Below are positions 1-7,179 of a stretch of 14,359 nucleotides of DNA, one piece after another. The stretch spans positions 1-14,359 of the forward strand of contig JBHIWP010000127.1 in NCBI GenBank assembly GCA_041987425.1. Reading direction: 5' to 3'. The position numbers and the translations under genes are program-made. The notes under the pieces are model-generated. The model saw only the letters and a list, made by a program, of their open reading frames with translations. It ran no database searches and was not told the DNA's origin. How positions within the stretch are numbered: position 1 is the first letter of the stretch; every line of letters starts with the position of its first letter. The DNA is from Leptofilum sp041987425. GTDB lineage: Bacteria > Chloroflexota > Anaerolineae > Promineifilales > Promineifilaceae.

Positions 1-1768
1 GATGCACCGACAGGCAGGCTGGAGTCCCGACTTCTGGCCCGAAGGCACGGAAGCAGGTGTCGACAGCTCGTTCTTCTACCTGCCGCCCATTGATGAGACA
101 TACGGCCGTCCCGTCCTCGGTGGGGGTGACGTGTTCTCCGCGTTTAATACCCGACCAGAAACGGCCGCGCTCATGGAATACCTCTCCCTGCCCGAAGGCG
201 CCGAAACCTGGGTGAAAGCGGGTGGCTTTATCTCCCCCAACCGAAACGTACCCGCCGACTGGTACGGCAGCTACGTAGACCAGGCCCAGGCCGAAATCTT
301 GCAAAATGCTACAACGCTTCGCTTCGACGCTTCTGACCTGATGCCCGCCGAAGTAGGCGCAGGGACCTTCTGGAGCGGCATGGTGGACTGGGTCAGCGCT
401 GCTGGCGAAAACACCGAAGAAGTTCTGGCCCAAATTGACGCCAGCTGGCCTGATGCCGAAACCGGCCTGGGCGGCACTGGTGACAGTGACGAGGAAGGCG
501 AAGCTGCTGAAGAAGAGGAAGCAGATGAAGAAACAGGTGGCTACGAACATCTGGCCCGTGCCGAAGCGGGTGAGTTTGACGGCACCACCGTAACCATCTT
601 TGGCAAATGGACCGAGGGCGAAGGCGAGAGCTTTGTCAACACCCTGGCCGACTTCGAAGAGCGTACGGGCATCGACATTCAGTACGAAGGCTCCTCCGAG
701 TTTGAGACGCTGATCACCGTACGCGTAGAAGGTGGCGACGCGCCCGACATCGCTGGCTTCCCGCAGCCGGGACTGCTCGCCGAGTTTGTGCGCGATGGCG
801 CGGTGGTTGATCTGGGTGCCAACATCAACGCGGACCAGCTTGCTGCAGATTACAGTAACGCCTGGATCGATCTGGCTACGGTAGACGGGCAGCTCAGCGG
901 CGTGTTCTTCCGCGCCAGCACCAAGAGCATTGTCTGGTACCCGGTGCAGGCCTTTGCCGACGCTGGTTACGAGATTCCCGAAACGTGGGACGAACTCATC
1001 GCCCTGAGCGACCAGATTGTGGCCGATGGCGGCACGCCCTGGTGCGTCAGCATGGAGCACGGCGGCGTGACCGGCTGGGTAGCCACCGACTGGATTGAAG
1101 ACGTGCTGCTGCGCACCGCCCCGCCAGAAACCTACGACCAGTGGGTCAACCATGAGATTCCCTTTAACGATCCGGCTGTTCTGAATGCCGCCAATATTGT
1201 GGGCGATATCTGGTTTAACGAAGATTACGTCTACGGCGGCACGACGGGCATTCTGACCATCTGGGTAGGCGATACGCAGACGCCGATGTTTGACGAAGCG
1301 GGCCCGCAGTGTTGGATGCACCGCCAGGCGGGCTGGATTCCCGACTTCTGGCCAGAAGGAACACAGGCAGGCGTGGACAGCTCGTTCTTCTACCTGCCGC
1401 CTATTGATGAAGCATACGGCCGTCCCGTTCTCGGCGGTGGCGATGTATTTGCCGCCTTCAGCGACCGGCCCGAAGTGCTGGCGGTGATTGAATATCTGGC
1501 AACGGCCGATGCGGCCAGAGGCTGGGTGGAAGCCGGTGGCTTCATCTCGCCCAACCGCAGCGTGCCCGCCGACTGGTACGGCAGCTACGTGGATCAGGCC
1601 CAGGCCGAGATTCTGCAAAATGCTACAACGCTTCGCTTCGACGCTTCTGACCTGATGCCCGCCGAAGTAGGCGCAGGCACCTTCTGGAGCGGCATGGTGG
1701 ACTGGGTAAGCGGCACTGATACCGAGACCGTCTTCCAGCAAATCGAGGACAGCTGGCCGAGTAACTAG
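1..1768 (+). CDS. Carbohydrate ABC transporter substrate-binding protein, two tandem binding domains, 5' partial
   Basis: This is the extracytoplasmic receptor of a sugar ABC importer. The reading frame is open at the left edge, and the Met at position 2 is internal: the same Trp-Met-His-Arg-Gln context recurs at residues 438-442. Counting that Met as residue 1, residues 1-150 are the C-terminal part of one binding domain. Residues 151-193 form a linker with an acidic run (DSDEEGEAAEEEEADEE at 161-177). Residues 194-588 are a complete second domain that opens with TVTIFGKW and carries a GGDAPDIAGFPQPG segment typical of AglE-like alpha-glucoside/oligosaccharide binding proteins. The C-terminal parts of the two domains repeat at a 438-residue spacing, with residues 83-132 identical to 521-570. 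The acidic linker resembles the low-complexity stretch that follows the lipid-modified Cys in many binding lipoproteins, so the duplication probably copied a whole mature domain. Signal peptide and true start lie outside the window. Two permease genes follow. The substrate is inferred from the downstream GlcNAc enzymes; alpha-glucosides remain possible. Confidence 0.88.
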   Translation, partial: MHRQAGWSPDFWPEGTEAGVDSSFFYLPPIDETYGRPVLGGGDVFSAFNTRPETAALMEYLSLPEGAETWVKAGGFISPNRNVPADWYGSYVDQAQAEILQNATTLRFDASDLMPAEVGAGTFWSGMVDWVSAAGENTEEVLAQIDASWPDAETGLGGTGDSDEEGEAAEEEEADEETGGYEHLARAEAGEFDGTTVTIFGKWTEGEGESFVNTLADFEERTGIDIQYEGSSEFETLITVRVEGGDAPDIAGFPQPGLLAEFVRDGAVVDLGANINADQLAADYSNAWIDLATVDGQLSGVFFRASTKSIVWYPVQAFADAGYEIPETWDELIALSDQIVADGGTPWCVSMEHGGVTGWVATDWIEDVLLRTAPPETYDQWVNHEIPFNDPAVLNAANIVGDIWFNEDYVYGGTTGILTIWVGDTQTPMFDEAGPQCWMHRQAGWIPDFWPEGTQAGVDSSFFYLPPIDEAYGRPVLGGGDVFAAFSDRPEVLAVIEYLATADAARGWVEAGGFISPNRSVPADWYGSYVDQAQAEILQNATTLRFDASDLMPAEVGAGTFWSGMVDWVSGTDTETVFQQIEDSWPSN

Positions 1769-1779
1769 TTCATAACTGA

Positions 1780-1827
1780 GTAATTGGGTAACTGGGTAAC
1801 TGCTAAATTACCCAGTTATCCAATTAC
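1780..1827. repeat. Inverted repeat between binding-protein and first permease genes
   Basis: Two 20-nt arms (1780-1799 and 1808-1827) pair fully with one G-U wobble around an 8-nt loop. The arms use the words GTAATTGG and TAACTGGGTAA. There is no T-run immediately after it, so it is not a classic intrinsic terminator. In mRNA it could protect the 3' end of the receptor transcript or lower permease expression. The related word GTAATTGGGTAA recurs at 5904-5915. Confidence 0.85.
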
Positions 1828-1856
1828 ATCCCACAATTTTTCACAAGGACAATCTA

Positions 1857-3272
1857 ATGGCTGGGCAAATTGCTTCATCGCCACAACAAAAAGATGAGAA
1901 GCGGCTGACCAACCTGGGCCGGGCAGCGTTATCAGTTGGTGTGGCTACGGCCGTATTCTTCGTGCTGCGCTGGAGCATCGGCTTCATGAAGGATCGCGAG
2001 GCGCCAGAGCAGCTTTTGCTGAGCCTGTACGCCCGGTTGGGCATGGATGTGGCACTGGCAACGCTGCAAGATAACGGCCTTGATCCGCTTACGGGCAAGC
2101 TGATGATTACGGCCGTTGCCCTGATGGTGGGCATTGGCGGCGTGTGGTTACTGTTTTGGGTGGCCAATGACCTCCTGGCGCGGCTACCATTTGGGATGAG
2201 AGAGCGGGTGCGGCCGTTCATCTTCGTAGGCCCGGCTATTTTGCTGCTTGGCACTTATCTTATCTATCCCGCTTTCAACACGCTCTATACCAGCATCTCC
2301 GAAGATATTCTTAGCGCGCCGGAAGTTGTGTCTGAGGAATATTGGGCCTCAGACAGCATTGTCGCCGATCTGGTGACCGATGCCGAAAATTTAACGTTCA
2401 ACCGCTACCTGATCAATACTGACCAGTTTGAGCTGGCTAGCGTCACCTCTAACGAGCGCACTGTCTGGCTGCTAGTTCGTCCCAAAACGGTTACCGAGGC
2501 GGAGTCTGAGCGGCGCGTCTTTGCCCTTACCGCGCTGGGCCTGCAAAATTATCAGTTCGCCTTTACCAGCCCGGAAATGCAAATTGCCTTCCGCAACAAC
2601 TTACTGTGGCTCATCATCGGCACCGGCGGCAGCGTGGCTATTGGCCTGCTGTTTGCCTCACTGGTGGACCGCGTAAAGCGAGAAGCGTTGGCTAAATCGT
2701 TCATCTTCCTGCCGCTGGCAATCTCGTTCGTGGGCGCCAGCGTCATCTGGAAGTTTGTCTACGCCTGGCAGCCCGGCAACCGGGCCCAGATTGGCCTGCT
2801 CAATGCCCTGGTTACCAATTTAGGGATTGAGCCGGTGCCCTGGCTTATTGAAACCAGCTTTAACACCTATGCGCTGATCGTCATCATGATCTGGCTGCAA
2901 ACTGGCTTTGCCATGGTGGTGCTTTCTGCCGCGCTGAAAGGGGTGCCCGGAGAGGTGATCGAAGCGGCACGTATGGACGGTGCCTCGGAGCTTCAGCTTT
3001 TCTTCCGCGTCATCATTCCCATGATTCAGGGGGCGATTATTACCGTGGCTACCACCATCTTTATCGCCATCCTGAAGGTGTTCGACATTGTCTACGTGAT
3101 GACCAGCGGCAAATTTGAAACGGAAGTGATTGCCAACCGCATGTTTGTAGAGATGTTTAACTTCCGCAACTTTGGCCGGGCCAGTTCACTGGCCGTCATT
3201 CTGCTGATTGTGGTGGTGCCGATTATGGTGGTGAATATTCGTAATTTGCGGCGACAGGGGATTAACCGGTAA
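1857..3272 (+). CDS. Sugar ABC transporter permease, AglF/MalF-like, with N-terminal extension and long extracytoplasmic insert
   Basis: One of the two inner-membrane channel subunits of the importer. The 471-aa product is long for an AglF-type permease (usually about 300-340 aa). Hydrophobic segments lie near residues 24-42, 83-103 and 122-141. About 100 mostly polar residues follow (142-240), and then the core permease domain, which begins at FRNNLLWLIIG (245-255). The cytoplasmic EAA loop that contacts the ATPase is clear: E369-A-A-R-M-D374-G375-A376, ending IIP at 386-388. The insert sits where MalF carries its P2 loop, which contacts the binding protein, so an enlarged receptor-docking loop is a reasonable inference. 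ATG 1857 is preceded by AAGGA at 1845-1849, a 7-nt spacing. The gene lies 88 bp after the receptor and 76 bp before its partner permease. Confidence 0.9.
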   Translation: MAGQIASSPQQKDEKRLTNLGRAALSVGVATAVFFVLRWSIGFMKDREAPEQLLLSLYARLGMDVALATLQDNGLDPLTGKLMITAVALMVGIGGVWLLFWVANDLLARLPFGMRERVRPFIFVGPAILLLGTYLIYPAFNTLYTSISEDILSAPEVVSEEYWASDSIVADLVTDAENLTFNRYLINTDQFELASVTSNERTVWLLVRPKTVTEAESERRVFALTALGLQNYQFAFTSPEMQIAFRNNLLWLIIGTGGSVAIGLLFASLVDRVKREALAKSFIFLPLAISFVGASVIWKFVYAWQPGNRAQIGLLNALVTNLGIEPVPWLIETSFNTYALIVIMIWLQTGFAMVVLSAALKGVPGEVIEAARMDGASELQLFFRVIIPMIQGAIITVATTIFIAILKVFDIVYVMTSGKFETEVIANRMFVEMFNFRNFGRASSLAVILLIVVVPIMVVNIRNLRRQGINR

Positions 3273-3335
3273 TCAGCGGTCAGTGGGTCAGTAATCAGTT
3301 TAACTGCTTACTGAATCACCGATTAGGGATTACCG
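3267..3335. repeat. Imperfect inverted repeat spanning the end of the first permease gene
   Basis: The element is symmetric about position 3301. The outer 8-bp arms are perfect (CGGTAATC at 3267-3274, GATTACCG at 3328-3335). The inner part 3288-3314 pairs TCAGTAA with TTACTGA and CAGTT with AACTG, apart from one mismatch. The stop codon of the first permease (3270-3272) lies in the left arm. It contains GGTCAGTGGGTCAGT (3278-3292), a word seen again at the end of the GH3 gene. Confidence 0.75.
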
Positions 3336-3348
3336 AAACAGGGGAAAG

Positions 3349-4233
3349 ATGACAACTTACTCACACGCTAGACGACAAAATGCGGTTCAGAAATTTTTGC
3401 AGAAGGCGCCGGTACGAACGGCCGTCTTCCTCATCTGCTTCTTGTGGACATTGCCCACGGTTGGCATGTTTGTCAGCTCCTTCCGCACGGCGAACGAGAT
3501 TCGCACCAGCGGCTGGTGGACCGCCTTTGTGCATCCCTTCCAGGCAAGCCAATGGACGCTGGAAAATTACGCTACCGTCCTCACAGCCGATGGCATGCTC
3601 AATGCCTTCATCAACAGCCTGATCATCACTATTCCCGCCACGGTCATTCCCATTACCCTGGCTGCCTTTGCCGCCTACGCCTTTGCCTGGATGCGCTTTC
3701 CGGGGCGAGACTGGCTGTTTGCTATCGTGGTAGGGCTGCTGGTGGTGCCGCTGCAAATGGCGCTCATCCCTGTGCTGCGCCTGTACACTGGGCTGGAGCT
3801 AAACGGCACGTTTCTGGGCACCTGGCTGGCCCACACCGGCTTTGGCCTGCCGCTAGCGATCTATTTACTCTACAGCTACATTTCCCAGCTGCCCCACGAG
3901 CTATTTGAATCGGCCTTTATCGACGGCGCCTCGCACTACACGGCGTTTACCCGGCTGGTGCTGCCGCTATCGGTTCCGGCCATCGCCTCGTTTGCCATCT
4001 TCCAATTTTTGTGGGTGTGGAACGATCTGTTGGTGGCGCTGGTCTTTTTGGGCACCAATCCAGACGTGGCTATTGTCACTTCCAGGCTGTCCGCCATGGT
4101 GGGCACCAAAGGCGAGGCGTGGCATCTGCTCACTGCCGGAGCTTTTTTGACGATGATCGTACCGCTGATTGTGTTCTTTTCTTTGCAGCGGTATTTTGTG
4201 CGCGGGCTGTTGGCGGGGTCGGTCAAGGGCTAA
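3349..4233 (+). CDS. Sugar ABC transporter permease, AglG/MalG-like
   Basis: The second inner-membrane channel subunit, expected to pair with the preceding permease and with a cytoplasmic ATPase not encoded here. At 294 aa it is a normal length for the MalG/AglG group. Hydrophobic segments lie near residues 23-43, 86-114, 121-145, 155-177, 206-233 and 260-282. The EAA loop is at about 187-207 (E187-S-A-F-I-D192-G193-A194, ending LPL at 205-207), and the C-terminus is the usual RYFVRGLLAGSVKG. ATG 3349 follows a purine-rich AGGGGAAAG with a rather short spacing; no better start exists upstream. The family is certain. The substrate is inferred only from neighbouring genes. Confidence 0.92.
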   Translation: MTTYSHARRQNAVQKFLQKAPVRTAVFLICFLWTLPTVGMFVSSFRTANEIRTSGWWTAFVHPFQASQWTLENYATVLTADGMLNAFINSLIITIPATVIPITLAAFAAYAFAWMRFPGRDWLFAIVVGLLVVPLQMALIPVLRLYTGLELNGTFLGTWLAHTGFGLPLAIYLLYSYISQLPHELFESAFIDGASHYTAFTRLVLPLSVPAIASFAIFQFLWVWNDLLVALVFLGTNPDVAIVTSRLSAMVGTKGEAWHLLTAGAFLTMIVPLIVFFSLQRYFVRGLLAGSVKG

Positions 4234-4266
4234 AGATTGGGCCAATTTTGGAAATTGGCCCAATCT
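4234..4266. repeat. Perfect 15-bp inverted repeat between second permease and GH3 genes
   Basis: The arms 4234-4248 (AGATTGGGCCAATTT) and 4252-4266 are exact reverse complements around a 3-nt loop. The hairpin begins directly after the permease stop codon and ends 3 nt before the GH3 ribosome-binding site. It would therefore form right beside the translation start. A T-run is absent, so transcript protection or attenuation is more likely than full termination. Confidence 0.88.
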
Positions 4267-4269
4267 CGC

Positions 4270-4274
4270 AGGAG
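4270..4274 (+). promoter_or_regulatory. Shine-Dalgarno site that sets the GH3 start
   Basis: AGGAG lies 7 nt before ATG 4282. It excludes the longer frame starting at TTG 4237, because that codon sits inside the left arm of the hairpin and would add 15 residues unrelated to the family. Confidence 0.85.
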
Positions 4275-4281
4275 TATTTTC

Positions 4282-5904
4282 ATGAAAGAAGAATTGGGCT
4301 ACAAATTAATGCTGGCGTTCGAAGGGTATGAAGTTCCAGAGAGGATACGTACCTGGATTACCGAAAAAAATCCCGCCGGATTTACCCTCTTTCGCCCCCT
4401 GAATGTACAAACGCCGGCCCAGGTGCGGGCGCTTACGGCCGAATTGCAGTCAATCGCTGCGCAGGCCAACCAGCCACCGCTCATCATCGCCGCCGACCAG
4501 GAAGGCGGGCAGCTCAATGCCCTGGGTGAAGAGACCACGCTTTTCCCCGGCAACATGGCCCTGGGCGCCACCCGCGACGCTGGCCTGGCGCGGCAGGTGG
4601 GCCAGGCAATTGGGCGCGAGCTGGCGGCAATGGGCGTCAACCTCAACTACGCACCCAACTGCGACATCAACACCAATCCGCACAACCCCGCCTGTGGCAT
4701 TCGCTCCTTTGGCGACGATCCGGCGCTGGCCGCGGAGATGGCTGCCGCCCTGGTGACTGGGATGCAGGCCGAGGGCGTGGCGGCTACCATCAAGCACTTC
4801 CCCGGCAAGGGTGAGGCCAGGGTGGATTCTCATTACGCCATGCCGCTGATAGACCACAGTCGGGAACGTTTAGAGGCAATGGAATTACGGCCGTTCCGTG
4901 CCGCCATTCAAGCCGGAGCAAAACTGGTGATGACCGGCCACTTTGCCATTCCCGCCCTTACTGGCAGCACCGAGCTGCCCGCCACGCTCTCTCGCGCCGT
5001 GATGCGCGACTTTGTGCGCGACGAACTGGGCTTCGACGGCATTGTCATCACCGACGCGCTGGACATGGGGGCGATTTCTCAGGGCGCGGGGCAGATTGTG
5101 GACGTGATTACGGCCGTTCGCGCCGAGGTTGATTTGCTGCTGCTGACCAAAAGCGAAGAAGTGCAGGAACGCCTCTATGCCGGTTTGCAGCTGGCCTATT
5201 CACGCGGTCTCATCGATGATTCTCATTTGAAGCCGTCGTTGGCCCGGATTATGGCGCTGAAGCAGTGGGCGGGCCAAACGATACAGCCGCCGCTGGATGT
5301 AGTGGCCTGCGCCGAACATCAGACACTGGCGCAAACGGTGGCCAATCGTTCAATCACGCTGGTGCGCAACGATGCCGGGCTGCTGCCGCTGCGCCTGAAA
5401 CCGGACGCTCGCATTGCCGTCATCATGCCCCAGCCCAAAGATTTGACTCCGGCCGACACGTCTTCATTCATCACGCCCACGCTGGCAACGGCCGTGCGGG
5501 CCCATCACCCAAACGTAGACGAATATATTACCAGCCACCCGCCAACCGAAAACGAGATTGTCGAACTGCGTGAAAAAGCCGCCGGGTACGATTTGCTCAT
5601 TGTGGGCACGCTGAGCGCGGCGCTGGACGCCATGCAGGCGGAACTGGTGAATGCGCTGCTGGCAACGGCCGTTCCCACGGTCACCGTTGCCCTGCGCACC
5701 CCCTACGACCTCACCGTCTACCCCAAGGCCCAAACGCACATTTGCACCTACAGCATATTGCCCGCCCCCATGCGCGCCCTGGCCGCCGCCCTTTTTGGTG
5801 AGATTCCATTTGCGGGCAGGCTGCCGGTGCAGCTGGGGGATTTATATGACTTTGGACACGGGATGGTCAGTGAACAGTATTCGGTAGGTCAGTGGTCAGT
5901 TTAG
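4282..5904 (+). CDS. nagZ: Glycoside hydrolase family 3 beta-N-acetylhexosaminidase (NagZ-like)
   Basis: Predicted to release N-acetylglucosamine from the non-reducing end of imported oligosaccharides or muropeptides. The 540-aa product has an N-terminal GH3 barrel (about 5-330) and a C-terminal GH3 alpha/beta domain (about 343-525). The NagZ signature is visible as KHFPGKG (171-177) followed by D182-S183-H184. This is the His/Asp pair that distinguishes NagZ-type enzymes from GH3 beta-glucosidases. The nucleophile is D258 in GFDGIVITDALDMGA. The usual His in PGHG is Lys176. No signal peptide is seen, so it acts in the cytoplasm, in keeping with an operon that imports its substrate. Two-domain length resembles Gram-positive NagZ rather than the single-domain E. 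coli form. Some GH3 enzymes with this dyad act as phosphorylases, which sequence alone cannot exclude. The last residues (SVGQWSV) are encoded by repeat-like DNA and are probably not functional. Confidence 0.88.
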   Translation: MKEELGYKLMLAFEGYEVPERIRTWITEKNPAGFTLFRPLNVQTPAQVRALTAELQSIAAQANQPPLIIAADQEGGQLNALGEETTLFPGNMALGATRDAGLARQVGQAIGRELAAMGVNLNYAPNCDINTNPHNPACGIRSFGDDPALAAEMAAALVTGMQAEGVAATIKHFPGKGEARVDSHYAMPLIDHSRERLEAMELRPFRAAIQAGAKLVMTGHFAIPALTGSTELPATLSRAVMRDFVRDELGFDGIVITDALDMGAISQGAGQIVDVITAVRAEVDLLLLTKSEEVQERLYAGLQLAYSRGLIDDSHLKPSLARIMALKQWAGQTIQPPLDVVACAEHQTLAQTVANRSITLVRNDAGLLPLRLKPDARIAVIMPQPKDLTPADTSSFITPTLATAVRAHHPNVDEYITSHPPTENEIVELREKAAGYDLLIVGTLSAALDAMQAELVNALLATAVPTVTVALRTPYDLTVYPKAQTHICTYSILPAPMRALAAALFGEIPFAGRLPVQLGDLYDFGHGMVSEQYSVGQWSV

Positions 5905-5935
5905 TAATTGGGTAATTTCTGAATTACTCAATTAC
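5904..5935. repeat. Inverted repeat between GH3 and nagA
   Basis: Arms of 14 nt (5904-5917 GTAATTGGGTAATT; 5922-5935) pair completely with one G-U wobble and a 4-nt loop. The first base is the last base of the GH3 stop codon. It is close kin to the element at 1780-1827, sharing GTAATTGGGTAA. It is preceded by GGTCAGTGGTCAGT (5887-5900), matching 3278-3292 apart from one inserted base. Confidence 0.82.
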
Positions 5936-5957
5936 CCATATGCTCAATTCCTTTCTT

Positions 5958-7127
5958 ATGATTTGCATTCAACACGCTACGGTTTACACGCCGAATGAGG
6001 TGATCGAAGACGGGGTGGTCTTGGTAGAAGACGGCCGTATCCAGGTCGTTGTCCCCAGCAGTCAGATCGATCCGCCGCAAAATATATGCCGTATCGACGC
6101 CACCGGGCTGCATCTGGTGCCAGGCTTTATTGATTTGCAGCTCAACGGGGCGCTCGGGCTTGATTTTACAACGGAGCCGCGGAACATCTGGCCAATCGCC
6201 GCATGTCTGCCTCGTTTCGGAGTCACCAGCTTTTTGCCCACGATTATCACCGCACCGCCAACGGCCGTTCACGCTGCTCAGGACGTTATTGTCAACGGCT
6301 CGCCGACGCGCTTTCTGGGGGCAAAGCCGTTGTGGCTGCACCTGGAAGGGCCGTTTTTGCATCCCGGTAAGAAAGGGGCTCATAATGCTGCTTATTTGCA
6401 AAAGCCATCGGAATGGGCCGCAGACAGCTGGTCGCCTGAAAATGGCGTGTGGCTGGTTACAGTTGCGCCTGAACTGGACGGGGCATTAGAGATTACCCAT
6501 CAGCTAACCGGGCGCGGCGTGGTCGTCAGCGCCGGGCATTCCACAGCTACCTTTGCCCAGGCAACTGCCGGATTCAACGCGGGGATTCGCTACGGCACCC
6601 ACCTGTTCAACGCCATGCCGCCACTGCATCACCGAGAACCCGGGCTGGCGGGCGCGCTTCTGGCCGATGATCGCACCACCGTAGGCCTGATTGTGGATGG
6701 TCAGCATGTGCATCCTGAACTGGTAAAATTGGTGTGGCAGCTGGTGGGCAACGGCCGTCTGAACCTTGTCACCGACGCGATGGCGGCGCTGGGGATGCCA
6801 CCAGGCAGCTATGCGCTGGGCGATTTTGAGGTGTTGGTAAACGAAACCACGGCCCGGCTGGCCAACGGCACGCTGGCAGGTTCGATTTTGTCGCTGGATA
6901 CGGCCGTGCGCAACCTCATCACTTTTACGGGCTGCACCCTGGCCGAAGCGCTACCCACCGTCACCAGCACGCCCGCCAACCTGCTGGGCCTGCCGCAAAA
7001 AGGGCGCATTGCCCCCACCTGCGACGCCGATCTGGTGCTGCTCACGCCGGACCTGCAGGTTCATAGCACCTTCGTCGGTGGGCACATCGTTTACCAAAAA
7101 GAAAAGTCCGTAAATCAGGCCAATTGA
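5958..7127 (+). CDS. nagA: N-acetylglucosamine-6-phosphate deacetylase
   Basis: Hydrolyses GlcNAc-6-phosphate to glucosamine-6-phosphate and acetate in the cytoplasm. From this start the protein is 389 aa, against 382 in E. coli NagA, and the two align Met to Met. Expected metal and catalytic residues are all present: HLEGP with E130, SAGHS with H194, THLFN with H215, and the general base D273 in VTDA. PGFIDLQLNG (55-64) has the Gln/Asn pattern of single-metal NagA rather than an HxH motif. REPGLAGALL (226-235) matches the substrate-binding loop. An in-frame ATG at 5940 would add six residues, but it sits 4 nt after the hairpin arm. Neither start has a clear Shine-Dalgarno site, so translation may depend on coupling. 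The gene lies 53 bp after the GH3 gene and 52 bp before the SIS gene, giving consecutive pathway steps. Confidence 0.95.
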   Translation: MICIQHATVYTPNEVIEDGVVLVEDGRIQVVVPSSQIDPPQNICRIDATGLHLVPGFIDLQLNGALGLDFTTEPRNIWPIAACLPRFGVTSFLPTIITAPPTAVHAAQDVIVNGSPTRFLGAKPLWLHLEGPFLHPGKKGAHNAAYLQKPSEWAADSWSPENGVWLVTVAPELDGALEITHQLTGRGVVVSAGHSTATFAQATAGFNAGIRYGTHLFNAMPPLHHREPGLAGALLADDRTTVGLIVDGQHVHPELVKLVWQLVGNGRLNLVTDAMAALGMPPGSYALGDFEVLVNETTARLANGTLAGSILSLDTAVRNLITFTGCTLAEALPTVTSTPANLLGLPQKGRIAPTCDADLVLLTPDLQVHSTFVGGHIVYQKEKSVNQAN

Positions 7128-7130
7128 AGA

Positions 7131-7167
7131 AAAAATCTGCGCTAATCTGTGTAATCTGCGGATTTTT
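7131..7167. repeat. Short tandem and inverted repeat between nagA and the SIS gene
   Basis: Three copies of AATCTGYG (7134-7141, 7144-7151, 7153-7160) lie at 9-10 nt spacing. They are flanked by AAAAATC (7131-7137) and its complement GATTTTT (7161-7167). The right arm ends just before the AAGGA ribosome-binding site of the SIS gene (7168-7172). It differs in wording from the other junction hairpins but occupies the same position. Confidence 0.75.
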
Positions 7168-7179
7168 AAGGAAAGTTAA

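Noticed and set aside
4237..4281. TTG start giving the GH3 protein 15 extra residues
   Set aside because: The codons lie in a perfect hairpin, and a good AGGAG site precedes ATG 4282.
7131..7167. Short regular repeats as a possible CRISPR array
   Set aside because: The repeat unit is 8 nt with spacing of 9-10 nt, there are no spacers, and no cas gene is nearby.
7128..7179. A glmS-type ribozyme or amino-sugar riboswitch before the SIS gene
   Set aside because: The gap is only 52 nt and is filled by the AATCTG repeat; no room or motif for such an RNA.
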